Assembly: GCF_017808105.1 (NCBI RefSeq)
Contig: NZ_JADBHF010000009.1
Coordinates: 1-64,000 of the forward strand
Source: Brevibacterium renqingii
Lineage (GTDB): Bacteria > Actinomycetota > Actinomycetes > Actinomycetales > Brevibacteriaceae
DNA: 64,000 nucleotides
Direction: 5' to 3'
Positions 1 to 8,865 of the stretch are shown in pieces. The notes beneath the pieces were generated by a model. It had not been told where the DNA came from and made no database searches. It saw nothing but the letters and a program-made list of their open reading frames with translations. Numbering within the stretch: position 1 is the first letter of the stretch; every line of letters starts with the position of its first letter. The translations under genes and the position numbers were made by a program.

Positions 1-56
1 CGCTTCTGATCTGACATATTGAACATCCTTCCAGCAGGACTGGGAATCCCGCTAAC

Positions 57-1772
57 TTGGGTGTCCACTATTCGAGGGTAGCCTCAGGGCGCAACCTTTC
101 GGCAGCCTTCGTCCTCATGCTCACTCTCGTGCTGAGTGGTTGTGGGACCTCGACTCCACCGGAGAATTCCGGACAGCCCGAGATCGACGTTCAGCAGGAA
201 TGCCGAACCCTCGCTGATCGCGCAGACTCTGCCCACTCTGCGGGTGGCGCGGACACGTTCGTGTTCGGAGCTTCAGCAAGCCCGACGACTCTCAACCCGC
301 TCCACGCTTCAGACAGCGATTCGTTTCGCGTCGCCCATCAGATCTTCGAAGGGCTCGTGGAAGCGGAACCGTGCGGACCCGGACCAGCACCGCTTCTGGC
401 CACAGACTGGACCTCCTCCGAAGACGGCAAGAAATTCGAGTTCGTTCTGCGCGACGGAGTGAAGTTCCACGACGGAACCGATTTCGACGCAAGAGCTGTG
501 TGCTGGAACTTCGAACATTGGAACAACCAGCCGAAAGGCATGGCCCAGAGCGCAGACGTCACTTATCATTGGTCCACGCTGTTCAAAGGTTTCGGCGAAG
601 ACAGCATCTATGACTCCTGCAGCCCTTCCGATGAGAACACGGTGACAATCAGGCTCAAAGAGCCGTTCGCCTCGTTCGTCAACGCGATGGCCATACCCGC
701 GTTCTCGATGCAGAGCCCTACAGCGTTGAAGAAGTGGGGCCGAACGGAGCCCGGCGATGACCCGACGGCAACTGAATACGCCACCGCACATCCCACGGGA
801 ACCGGACCATATCGTTTCAAATCCTGGAACCGCGGCACATCCGTCGATCTCATCGGCTTCGACGACTACTGGGCAGGGCCGCCCAAGACGCCGAAAGTGA
901 CGATCAAGACAATTGAGGATCCGCAGGCGCGTGCGGACGCCCTCCGCACAGGAGATATCGACGCTTTCGACCTCGTGGCCCCAGGCGACATCCCGGGTCT
1001 GAAGAACGAGGGCTTCGATCTGATCCACAGACCTCCGTACAACATCCAATACCTGGGAATGAATCAGGCCAGTCCACCGCTCGACGACATCAGAGTACGA
1101 CAAGCTATCGCCCATGCGATCGATCGCGAGCAGCTGATGAAGAGCACGATGACGCCCGGTTCCGAAGTCGCTGATGAGTTCGTGCCCTCGACCACCAACG
1201 GCTACAGCGATGAGGTCACCGAATACGACTACGACCCCGACAAGGCGCGGCAGCTGCTGAAAGAAGCAGGGCAGGAGAATCTCACTCTCGATTTCAACTA
1301 TCCGTCGGACGTCAGTCGCCCCTACCTGCCCAGCCCGCAGGACTCATTCAATCAGATTCGCAATGACCTGCAGCGTGTGGGGATCACTGTCCGTCCGGTC
1401 GCCGACCAGTGGACCGTCTACCTGTCGAAGATCCACGGCGGCGAAGATCACGACATCCACTTGCTCGGGTGGACCGGCGAATACAACGACGCCGACAGCT
1501 TCCTCGGCGCCAAGTTCAGCGCCACCACACCTGAGTTCGGATTCAAAGACCGGAAGGTGTTCGACCAGCTGGCTGAGGCACGCGGCCTCCCGACTCCGGA
1601 GAAACAACGGTCGGCATATCGGAAGGCCAATGAGATGATCATGGACCGCCTGCCAGGGGTGCCGCTGGGAAGCGGCGTTCCTGTGCTCGCTCTCGCACCG
1701 GGCGTCTCCGGTTATGTGCCCAGTCCAGTCGAAGACGAGACCTGGGACACAGTGACTGTCGAGGAGAGGTGA
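57..1772 (+). CDS. Family-5 ABC transporter substrate-binding lipoprotein
   Basis: Extracytoplasmic solute-binding protein of the oligopeptide/dipeptide/nickel class (SBP_bac_5), 571 residues. The TTG start gives a lipoprotein signal with lipobox LSGC, lipidated Cys at residue 29. The mature part has the family hallmark near residues 68-100 (ASPTTLNPLHASDS, then a region like HQIFEGLVE), followed by DGVKFHDGTDFDARAV. An internal ATG at 118 would leave too short an n-region, so I prefer the TTG, although no strong ribosome site precedes it. It is first of five tightly packed genes: two permeases and two ATPases follow with 3-bp gaps or overlaps. The ligand (peptide, metal chelate or other) cannot be told from sequence. 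Confidence 0.9.
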   Translation: MGVHYSRVASGRNLSAAFVLMLTLVLSGCGTSTPPENSGQPEIDVQQECRTLADRADSAHSAGGADTFVFGASASPTTLNPLHASDSDSFRVAHQIFEGLVEAEPCGPGPAPLLATDWTSSEDGKKFEFVLRDGVKFHDGTDFDARAVCWNFEHWNNQPKGMAQSADVTYHWSTLFKGFGEDSIYDSCSPSDENTVTIRLKEPFASFVNAMAIPAFSMQSPTALKKWGRTEPGDDPTATEYATAHPTGTGPYRFKSWNRGTSVDLIGFDDYWAGPPKTPKVTIKTIEDPQARADALRTGDIDAFDLVAPGDIPGLKNEGFDLIHRPPYNIQYLGMNQASPPLDDIRVRQAIAHAIDREQLMKSTMTPGSEVADEFVPSTTNGYSDEVTEYDYDPDKARQLLKEAGQENLTLDFNYPSDVSRPYLPSPQDSFNQIRNDLQRVGITVRPVADQWTVYLSKIHGGEDHDIHLLGWTGEYNDADSFLGAKFSATTPEFGFKDRKVFDQLAEARGLPTPEKQRSAYRKANEMIMDRLPGVPLGSGVPVLALAPGVSGYVPSPVEDETWDTVTVEER

Positions 1773-1775
1773 GCC

Positions 1776-2780
1776 GTGCTGAGATTCATCGTCGTCAGAC
1801 TGACTCAGCTCATCCCGACGCTGTTCGGGCTCTCCGTCCTCCTGTTCGCTTGGGTCAGGGCGTTGCCGGGAGATCCGGCGCGGGCCCTGTTGGGGGATCG
1901 GGCGACGCCGGAAGCCATCGAGCGGATCAACGATACGTATGGCTTCGATGAGCCTTTGATCCAGCAGTACGGCATGTATCTGTCTGCTCTCTTCCACGGA
2001 GATTTCGGCGAATCCATCAAAAAGCACGAACCGGTCCTATCGGCATTCTTCGATAAGCTCCCGGCCACTGTGGAACTGTCCGTAGTGGCTCTCCTGTTCG
2101 CTGTCGTAGTCGGTATTCCTCTCGGCTACTTGGCTGGAAAACGCTCCGGCACGAATGTCGATGGTGGAATCGTCACCCTGTCGCTGCTCGGCAGCGTCGT
2201 TCCCGTATTCTTCCTGGCCCTGCTGCTGAAATATGTCTTCTCCATAGAGCTCGAGTTCTTCGACAGTGTGGGACGGCAGGACGCCCGTCTAGATGCTGCG
2301 CACACCACTGGTTTCTATATTTTCGACGGAATCATCAATGGTCAGTTCGCTGCTGCTTTCGATGCTTTCAAACACCTGGTCCTGCCAGGCCTCGCACTGG
2401 GGACGATCCCCTTGGCGGTCGTCGTCCGCCAGACTCGCGGCGCAGTGGCTGAGGTCATCAACGAAGACTATGTGCGCACTGCCCGAGCAAAGGGCCTTCG
2501 CAGCACGACGATCACAGTGCGGCACGTCATGCGCAATGCGCTGCTGCCCGTAGTGACGACACTGGGTCTGCAGTTGGGACTGCTGTTCTCCGGAGCTGTG
2601 CTCACTGAGACGGTGTTCGCTCTCGACGGCGTCGGGCAATATCTCTATCAGGCCATCAGAGACCGCGACTACCCGGTTCTGCAGGGATTCATTCTGCTCA
2701 TCGCGCTCATCTACGCTCTCATCACACTGATCGTCGACTTGTCCTATGGCCTCATCGATCCGAGGGTGCGTGAATCATGA
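1776..2780 (+). CDS. ABC transporter permease, DppB/OppB type
   Basis: Inner-membrane permease, 334 residues. It opens with the typical first helix (IVVRLTQLIPTLFGLSVLLF) and the LPGDPA motif near residue 30. Several more helices follow, and the EAA-type cytoplasmic loop is near residues 225-250 (DYVRTARAKGLRSTTI). The GTG start follows GAGGAGAGG at a good distance and lies 3 bp after the binding-protein stop. It pairs with the DppC-type permease that overlaps its stop codon by 4 bp, so the two are translationally coupled halves of one channel. Confidence 0.92.
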   Translation: MLRFIVVRLTQLIPTLFGLSVLLFAWVRALPGDPARALLGDRATPEAIERINDTYGFDEPLIQQYGMYLSALFHGDFGESIKKHEPVLSAFFDKLPATVELSVVALLFAVVVGIPLGYLAGKRSGTNVDGGIVTLSLLGSVVPVFFLALLLKYVFSIELEFFDSVGRQDARLDAAHTTGFYIFDGIINGQFAAAFDAFKHLVLPGLALGTIPLAVVVRQTRGAVAEVINEDYVRTARAKGLRSTTITVRHVMRNALLPVVTTLGLQLGLLFSGAVLTETVFALDGVGQYLYQAIRDRDYPVLQGFILLIALIYALITLIVDLSYGLIDPRVRES

Positions 2781-3688
2781 CCGAGGGAACCATCAACGGG
2801 CCACGCGCACGCGCACAGCGTTCGCACGGAGACAGCCTGTGGCGCGGAGCGTTTCGGCGTCTCTCCCGCAGCCCCATGGCAATCGCAGGTGCTCTCATCG
2901 TCGTCGTCTTCCTCATCGTGGCCACGTTCGCGCCTGTGCTGGCCCCGTATGAACCTGCCAGCACCGAATGGACGCAGCTGTCGACACCCTACTGGGTCCA
3001 GGGGCACGGCCCCGGGCACCCGTTAGGCATCGATCGATGGGGCTCGGACATGCTGACCCAGCTCATCTTCGGAGCACGCCAGTCACTGATCATCGGTGTG
3101 GTCGCCACTGCTATCGGGCTTCTCGCCGGAGCCGCTCTCGGCACTTTGGCCGGAGCTTTCGGCGGTTGGGTGGATATGATCGTCATGCGAATCGTCGACA
3201 TCATGCTCTCGATTCCCAGTCTGCTGCTGGCGATCAGCATCGCGGCCATCCTGGGGAAGAGCTCAGCTGCACTGATGATCGCCATCGGCGTGGGCCAAGT
3301 CCCGATCTTCGCGCGCCTGCTCCGCGGTTCGATGCTCGGTCAGAAGAACGCAGACTATGTGCTGGCCGCCGATGCTCTCGGTCTGCGCAGACGCACGATC
3401 GTCATGGGGCATGTTCTGCCGAACTCCCTGGGGCCCACCATCGTCCAGGCCACGCTCAATCTCGCGACGGCCATCATTGAGGTGGCAGCTCTGTCATATC
3501 TCGGTTTGGGCGAAGGAGACCCCGCCGTAGCCGAATGGGGGCGAATGATCGTCAGTGCCCAAGATCGCTTTGAAATCGCTCCGTGGCTCGCATTCTATCC
3601 GGGCATCTGCATTGCGATTACCGCGCTGGGCTTCACTCTGCTCGGCGAATCGCTGCGTGAAGCCCTCGATCCCAAACAGAGAAGGTGA
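2777..3688 (+). CDS. ABC transporter permease, DppC/OppC type
   Basis: Second permease subunit, 303 residues. A basic cytoplasmic N-terminus of about 35 residues precedes the first helix (IAGALIVVVFLIVATFAPVL). The LGIDRWGSDMLTQLIFGARQSL motif class near residues 78-98 is characteristic of DppC proteins (more usual form GTDxxGRD). An EAA loop (DYVLAADALGLRRRTI) lies near residue 195. The start ATG overlaps the previous stop (ATGA). Confidence 0.92.
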   Translation: MTEGTINGPRARAQRSHGDSLWRGAFRRLSRSPMAIAGALIVVVFLIVATFAPVLAPYEPASTEWTQLSTPYWVQGHGPGHPLGIDRWGSDMLTQLIFGARQSLIIGVVATAIGLLAGAALGTLAGAFGGWVDMIVMRIVDIMLSIPSLLLAISIAAILGKSSAALMIAIGVGQVPIFARLLRGSMLGQKNADYVLAADALGLRRRTIVMGHVLPNSLGPTIVQATLNLATAIIEVAALSYLGLGEGDPAVAEWGRMIVSAQDRFEIAPWLAFYPGICIAITALGFTLLGESLREALDPKQRR

Positions 3689-3693
3689 CGCTG

Positions 3694-4695
3694 ATGAACG
3701 AGAAGCAGCTGCTGAGCGTCGATGGCCTGTCCGTCACCTTCAGTCGCCGCGGACGTGATCCTGTCGAAGCGGTGAGTGAAGTTTCTTTCACCATTGCTGA
3801 AGGCGAACACGTCGGAATCGTCGGCGAGTCGGGAAGCGGAAAGAGCGTGACGGCGATGGCTCTCATGGGGCTCCTGCCCGAGCGCGGAACGACCGTCGAA
3901 GGAAGCGCGACATACCGAGAGCAGGATCTGCTGTCCATGAGCAGAAGACAGCTCAATCAGATCCGCGGAAGTGAGATCGCCATGGTATTTCAAGACCCGA
4001 TGAGCTCTCTCAATCCCGTTGTCACAATCGGCACTCAGATCAGCGAGGTGATCAGACGACATCACAGAGTATCGTCGAAAGAGGCGGCGAACCGCTCAGC
4101 CGAGATGCTTGACCGCGTCGGGATCCCCGATCCGAGAAGACGGTTGCGCGAGTATCCCCACCAGCTCTCGGGTGGAATTCGACAACGCGTGCTCATCGCA
4201 ATCGCTTTGGCCTGTGAGCCCCGGCTGCTCATCGCTGACGAACCGACCACGGCGCTCGATGTCACTATCCAGGCCCAGATCCTCAATGAGCTCAAAGAGC
4301 TTGTCGCAGACACCGGTACGTCATTGATCATGATCACCCACGACCTCGGAGTGATTGCAGGTCTCTGTGATCGCGTCCATGTCATGTATTCGGGACGGAT
4401 CGTGGAATCTGCGCGCAGATATCAGCTGTTCACAACCCCCCGACACCCCTACACAGGGGGGCTTCTCCAATCGGTTCCTCGTCTGGATTCCCCACAGGAT
4501 GAGCCTCTGCGCCCGATCGAAGGATCCCCCACCGACACGATCCCCTGGACCGACGGCTGCGCGTTCCAGCCGCGGTGCCCTCACGCCATCGATCAGTGTC
4601 TGGAAGCGACTCCACACCTGGAGCCCTACGAGGACCGGATGCTTCGCTGCTTCAACCCACTGAAAGGAGACGAAGATGACAAGCGAGACCGATGA
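3694..4695 (+). CDS. ABC transporter ATPase, DppD/OppD type
   Basis: Cytoplasmic ATPase subunit, about 333 residues. Walker A is GESGSGKS near residue 45, the signature is LSGGIRQR near residue 152 and Walker B is LLIADEPTTALD near residue 175. The C-terminal oligopeptide/dipeptide extension has the usual Cys-rich tail (GCAFQPRCPHAIDQC). A GTG nine bases upstream overlaps the previous stop, but the ATG at 3694 sits eight bases after GAGAAGG, so I chose it. The signature reads GGIRQR where GGMRQR is usual, a conservative change. Confidence 0.92.
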   Translation: MNEKQLLSVDGLSVTFSRRGRDPVEAVSEVSFTIAEGEHVGIVGESGSGKSVTAMALMGLLPERGTTVEGSATYREQDLLSMSRRQLNQIRGSEIAMVFQDPMSSLNPVVTIGTQISEVIRRHHRVSSKEAANRSAEMLDRVGIPDPRRRLREYPHQLSGGIRQRVLIAIALACEPRLLIADEPTTALDVTIQAQILNELKELVADTGTSLIMITHDLGVIAGLCDRVHVMYSGRIVESARRYQLFTTPRHPYTGGLLQSVPRLDSPQDEPLRPIEGSPTDTIPWTDGCAFQPRCPHAIDQCLEATPHLEPYEDRMLRCFNPLKGDEDDKRDR

Positions 4696-5722
4696 GGTTG
4701 TGCTCGAAGTGAGCGGGCTGAAAGTCCATTTCCCGATCAAGGCGGGCAGTCTCATTCGACGGCAAGTCGGAGCCGTGAAGGCCGTCGACGGCGTCGATCT
4801 CACGGTCAAGAGCGGAACGACTCTCGGAATCGTGGGAGAGTCCGGCTGTGGCAAGAGCACACTCGGCAAGGCTCTTCTGAAGCTCATCAAGCCGACCGAA
4901 GGCACGATCAGCTTCGACGGCTCCGATATCTCGCAGATCTATGGCGAGCGGCTCCGGCGGCTGCGCCGCCGGATGCAGATGATATTCCAAGATCCGCTGT
5001 CGTCGCTGAACCCGCGCCAGAGCGTGGAGACGCTGCTGACCGAGCCGATGAAGGCACACCGGCTCGACTTCGATCCGAAAACTAAGGTCGCCGAGCTGCT
5101 TGATCTGGTCGGCCTGCCCCACAGTGCCGCGAATCGGTACCCTCATGAATTCTCGGGAGGCCAACGACAGCGTCTCGGTATCGCTCGAGCAGTGGCACTC
5201 GAACCCGAACTGGTGATCGCCGATGAACCGGTATCGGCTTTGGACGTGTCCATCCAAGCCCAGGTCATCAATCTTCTGCGCGAACTGCAGGAGAGACTGG
5301 GGCTGACCTACATCGTCATCGCTCATGACCTCGCTGTGGTCCGGCACGTGTCCGATGAGATCGCCGTCATGTATCTCGGCGTGATCGTCGAACAGGCCCC
5401 CGCCGAGCAGCTTTATGAGCATCCGATGCACCCTTATACCAAGGCTCTGCTGTCCGCTGTTCCTTTGCCGGACCCCAAGGCTGAGGATGAGCGGAAACCG
5501 ATGCTCCTGTCTGGTGAACTGCCCTCACCGGCCGATCCGCCGACAGGCTGCCGATTCCATACCCGTTGCCCGTTCCGGCAGCCCACTCGCTGTGCAGACG
5601 AGCGTCCTGCTCTGGTCGAACACAGCTCCGGCCAGAAGGTCGCCTGCCACTGGGCAGACGAGATCGCTTCTGGCACAATCACCCCTCGCGAGGAGCAGGA
5701 TGCCGTCACAACGGCGAGGTGA
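4676..5722 (+). CDS. ABC transporter ATPase, DppF/OppF type
   Basis: Second ATPase of the importer, 348 residues. Walker A is GESGCGKST near residue 60, the signature is FSGGQRQRLGIARA near 158 and Walker B is LVIADEPVSALDVS near 180. The C-terminal tail holds the oligopeptide-transport motif with CRFHTRCPFRQ near 292. It starts 20 bp inside the previous gene after AAGGAG. With the four upstream genes it forms a complete importer, and nothing downstream belongs to the operon. Confidence 0.92.
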   Translation: MTSETDEVVLEVSGLKVHFPIKAGSLIRRQVGAVKAVDGVDLTVKSGTTLGIVGESGCGKSTLGKALLKLIKPTEGTISFDGSDISQIYGERLRRLRRRMQMIFQDPLSSLNPRQSVETLLTEPMKAHRLDFDPKTKVAELLDLVGLPHSAANRYPHEFSGGQRQRLGIARAVALEPELVIADEPVSALDVSIQAQVINLLRELQERLGLTYIVIAHDLAVVRHVSDEIAVMYLGVIVEQAPAEQLYEHPMHPYTKALLSAVPLPDPKAEDERKPMLLSGELPSPADPPTGCRFHTRCPFRQPTRCADERPALVEHSSGQKVACHWADEIASGTITPREEQDAVTTAR

Positions 5723-5973
5723 AGCAGGAAGGCAGGCCACTTCGCGAACGAGCCCTTGAGCTTTACCCCATTCGCCGCCGGTTCGACAATGGACATCCTC
5801 TGCGGCCGGTAAGATGCCACCTTGGTGGAGCGAAACAGTCAGTGGATGAGACGAGCGGTACTGTGGCGCGCATGGCCGAAGTCAGCCGCGACTGACGACG
5901 TTAGCCCGGAGAGGGCCTGTGCGTTTGGGAGATCAGGCAGATCATGCCAGTGGCAGAGAGGGGAAGGGCGCGT

Positions 5974-6780
5974 ATGCCGGAAGGCCATGTGATCCATCGA
6001 TTGGCCCGTGACCTCGTCGACACCTTCGCCGGTCATCGCATCGCCTCCTCCAGTCCGCAGGGACGGTTCACCGGGGCCGGCCTGCTCGACGGAGATGTGC
6101 TCGAGAGCGCCGAAGCCTGGGGCAAGCACCTCTTCGTCGGTTTCGCCTCGACCGCAGCCCAGGTCCACATCCACCTGGGCATCTACGGCACGATGCGGCT
6201 GCTGGAAGGGCGGCCCGAGGTCGTCGGACAGGTCCGCTGGCGGCTCACCGATGTTGAGAACACGGCTGATCTGCGCGGTCCCAACACCTGCGCGCTGCTC
6301 GACCCCGCCGAGGTCACCGCCGTCATCGAGCGACTCGGCCCCGACCCGCTGCGCCCCGATGCCGATGCGCAGAAGTTCATCGACAGAGTCCTGCGGTCCC
6401 GATCGACGATCGCGACCCTGCTCATGGATCAATCGGTCATCGCCGGCACCGGCAACATCTATCGTGCGGAGGTCCTGTTCCGCCTCGGCATCGATCCGCT
6501 CACGCCCGGCAGATCGCTGGGATCAGAACGCGCCGAGGAGATCTGGCAGGACACCGTCGAACTCATGGAGATCGGTCGACAGCGCGGCCGCATCGACACC
6601 GTCCGTCCCGAGCACGAACCCGAGGCCATGGGGCGGCCTCCTCGGCAGGACGACCACGGCGGTGAGGTCTACGTCTACCGGCGGCAGAACCAGCCCTGCT
6701 GGATCTGCGGCGGCCCGATCCTGACGAACACGATCGCAGGTCGGAACCTTTTCTGGTGCCCGGTGTGCCAGGCCGCCTGA
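5974..6780 (+). CDS. nei: Fpg/Nei-family DNA glycosylase (endonuclease VIII-like)
   Basis: Base-excision repair glycosylase/AP lyase removing oxidised bases, 268 residues from this start. The family needs Pro2-Glu3 at the mature N-terminus, and MPEGHVIHRLAR begins exactly at this ATG, preceded by GAGGGGAAGGG. A frame-extended start at 5944 would bury the catalytic proline and is rejected. MPEGH is typical of actinobacterial Nei proteins rather than Fpg (MPELPEV). The H2TH region follows near 140-200, and the C-terminus has a complete zinc finger (CWICGG...CPVCQ). It is followed by a shared hairpin and the oppositely oriented tRNA-Ser. Confidence 0.93.
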   Translation: MPEGHVIHRLARDLVDTFAGHRIASSSPQGRFTGAGLLDGDVLESAEAWGKHLFVGFASTAAQVHIHLGIYGTMRLLEGRPEVVGQVRWRLTDVENTADLRGPNTCALLDPAEVTAVIERLGPDPLRPDADAQKFIDRVLRSRSTIATLLMDQSVIAGTGNIYRAEVLFRLGIDPLTPGRSLGSERAEEIWQDTVELMEIGRQRGRIDTVRPEHEPEAMGRPPRQDDHGGEVYVYRRQNQPCWICGGPILTNTIAGRNLFWCPVCQAA

Positions 6781-6830
6781 CGGCAGCCCCCGGACCGGAA
6801 CCGAACCCCGAAATGCCGGAGACGAAGAAG

Positions 6831-6867
6831 AGAGTCCGTGGCCTGCGCGAAGCAGGCCACGGACTCT
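6831..6867. terminator. Perfect 16-bp hairpin between nei and tRNA-Ser
   Basis: AGAGTCCGTGGCCTGC pairs perfectly with its reverse complement at 6852-6867 around a five-base loop. It sits between the stop of nei (+) and the 3' end of tRNA-Ser (-), so it can end transcripts from both sides. There is no real U tract; the minus side is only modestly T-rich (TCTTCGTCT). Confidence 0.8.
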
Positions 6868-6873
6868 CTGCGG

Positions 6874-6958
6874 CGGAGGATAGGGGATTCGAACCCCTGA
6901 GGGCGTTAACCCAACCCGCGTTCCAGGCGAGCGCCATAGGCCACTAGGCGAATCCTCC
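6874..6958 (-). tRNA. tRNA-Ser (anticodon GGA)
   Basis: Read on the minus strand, the 85-nt sequence starts GGAGGAT and ends ATCCTCC plus discriminator G, a 7-bp acceptor stem. The anticodon arm is CTCGC-CTGGAAC-GCGGG, which places GGA at positions 34-36. A long variable arm follows, as expected for a class II serine tRNA, and the T arm contains GGTTCGAATCC. CCA is not encoded. No integrase or duplicated 3' end is near, so there is no sign of use as an attachment site. Confidence 0.96.
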
Positions 6959-7149
6959 GCGAGACAGCTTATCCGAGTGATGACGACAATGCGAAATCAA
7001 GACAGTCGAGTGTGAACCATCCCACTTCCGGAATAGTTCTTCGAGAAACATTCACCTGCCTGTCGATTGCGCATAGCCTTGTTCGACGAAGTGCATGAGA
7101 AGGCCTTGACCGAGGCTTTCCGCCGATCACGAATGACCGAGGAGTCATC

Positions 7150-7581
7150 ATGAAGTACATGCTCATCATGCGCGCAGTCGACCAGCGGGCGGTCGAGAAC
7201 TTCGCGAGAACCGATTTCAACGAAGTCATCGCCGCCATGGGCGCCTACAACGAATCGATGGTCAACGCCGGTGTGCTCGCCGACGGGGCAGGACTCTCCG
7301 AGCCCGAGGAAGGGTCGGTCGTCGATTTCTCCGACGAGGACCCCATCGTCACCGACGGCCCCTACGGCGAACTGCGCGAGCTGTTCAACGGCTTCTGGAT
7401 CCTCGACGTCTCGACCCAGGAGGAGGCGATCGAGTGGGCCAAACGCGCACCGCTCGGGCCCGGTTCCCAGCTCGAGATCCGCCGGATCAACGACGTCGAC
7501 GACTTCCCTCAGGACAACGAGTGGATCCAGAAGGAACAGGAATGGATCAACCAGGGCAAGCTGAAGACCAGCCGCGGCTGA
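7150..7581 (+). CDS. YCII-related (DGPF) domain protein
   Basis: Small cytoplasmic protein of 143 residues with the YCII-related fold: MKYMLIMRA at the start and a conserved TDGPYGELRELFNGFWILDV block near residues 75-95, the DGPF-type motif. The ATG is preceded by GAGGAG. Its function is not established. The family is commonly encoded next to ECF sigma factors with a SnoaL-like or DUF6596 C-terminal part, and here the sigma-related frame begins inside its 3' end. Confidence 0.88.
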   Translation: MKYMLIMRAVDQRAVENFARTDFNEVIAAMGAYNESMVNAGVLADGAGLSEPEEGSVVDFSDEDPIVTDGPYGELRELFNGFWILDVSTQEEAIEWAKRAPLGPGSQLEIRRINDVDDFPQDNEWIQKEQEWINQGKLKTSRG

Positions 7582-8543
7582 GCCCCGCCCCGGCCGCGGC
7601 GGCATCGGCGCGGCGGGCTGTCGAGGGGACATGGCGGATCGATGCGGCGAGGATCATCGCCACCGTGACTCGCTACGTCGGCGACTTCGCCCTCGCCGAG
7701 GACTTCGCTCAGGAGGCCTTCGCCGACGCGCTGACGTCCTGGCCAGAGGTCCCCACTGTCCAGCAGCGCATCGTCCGCGCGAAGAAGGTGCTCGCGGCAG
7801 CCGAGATCCCCTTCGAACTCCCATCTGCAAGCGAGTGGAGCGAGCGACTCGGAGGAGTCCTCGGGTCCCTTTATCTCATGTTCTCCGAAGGCCATGTCGC
7901 CACATCCGGCTCGGACTGGATGCGCCCCGAACTCGCCTTCGACGCCCTCCGCCTCACCCGCATCACGGCAGGTCTGCTCCCCCGCGAATCCGAGACGCAC
8001 GGACTCGTTGCGCTCATGGCCTTCACCGCGTCCCGATTCCCAGCCCGACTCGATCCGACAGGTGCACCTATCCTGCTCGCCGACCAGGATCGGAGCCGGT
8101 GGGACCGCTCTCTCATCCGCCTCGGTGGGGCTGCTCTGAAACGGTCGCTGGACCTGCGTGAGGCCCGCGGGACATACGCGATCCAAGCCCAGATCGCCGA
8201 GGTGCACGCCTCCGCCCGCACGATCGACGACACCGACTGGGAACGCATCGTCACCCTCTACGGCGACCTCAGTCGCATCAAGCCCTCGGCGATCACCGAC
8301 CTCAACAAGGCGATCGCGATCGCTGAGGCCAGGGGTCCGGCCGCCGGGCTGGAAAGAGTCGATGCCCTCGCCGAGGCGGGCGCCCTGTCCCGCTTCCACC
8401 TCATTCCCAGTGTCCGCGGGGAGCTGCTGGCACGCCTCGGTGAGATCAGGGAGGCCCGCGCCGAATTCCACCGTGCGGCGAAGCTGGCGACGAACGACCG
8501 CGAACGCGAGGTCCTCGAGGACAAGGCCCGACGCCTGAGTTGA
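7542..8543 (+). pseudogene. ECF sigma factor (DUF6596/ECF42-like) with internal in-frame deletion
   Basis: The frame, about 333 residues, starts within the YCII gene (ATG 7542 after GAAGGA). It carries the N-terminal sigma-2 part (WRIDAARIIATVTRYVGDFALAEDFAQEAF, cited here in two pieces: residues 31-60) up to ALTSWPEVP near residue 71. It then jumps directly to PTVQQRIVRAKKVLAAAEIP, which in this family belongs to the end of region 4. The usual stretch of roughly 100 residues between these blocks, holding sigma 2.3-2.4, the linker and most of the region-4 helix-turn-helix, is missing with the frame kept. The C-terminal DUF6596/TPR-like half looks complete. I call it a non-functional or strongly altered sigma factor. 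A repurposed protein that keeps the C-terminal domain is an alternative. Confidence 0.75.
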
Positions 8544-8590
8544 TCTGTTCTCAGCGTTTTGGACCGCGGGCAGCTCTCGACTAGACTGGC

Positions 8591-8686
8591 CTCTGGCTCC
8601 CCGTGTGGCGTCATCTTGTGAACTCCCCCAGGGCCGGAAGGCAGCAAGGGTAAGCGAGCTCTGGCGGGTGCACGGGGAGTCCTCTT
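8591..8686 (+). ncRNA. ffs: Signal recognition particle RNA (small bacterial type)
   Basis: The conserved domain IV core CCAGGGCCGGAAGGCAGCA (symmetric and asymmetric loops plus GGAA tetraloop) lies near 8628-8647. The closing stem is CTCCCCGTGT (8597-8606) with GCACGGGGAG (8670-8679), and a T-rich CCTCTTTCT follows as terminator. It is the 4.5S-like RNA that binds Ffh for co-translational targeting. The exact ends are estimated from the stem. Confidence 0.93.
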
Positions 8687-8865
8687 TCTCCGAGATCACA
8701 ATTCCACAACTCCCCTTATCCCCTGTCGGCCCAGGTCAGCTCCGCCATCATGGGCTTGTGTCCGCCTGTTTCAGCACTGGGAGACGCTTCTGTTACCACT
8801 TTCGTGATTTCGCTTCACTACCATTATTCGCAGTTCTCATCCCTGTGCTCGAACGAGGTTCCCTG

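Noticed and set aside
6874-6958. Attachment site or genomic island at tRNA-Ser
   Set aside because: No integrase, no duplicated tRNA 3' end and no compositional change nearby.
8605-8865. N-terminal extension of the L,D-transpeptidase
   Set aside because: It would begin inside the SRP RNA and move the lipoprotein signal to an internal position.
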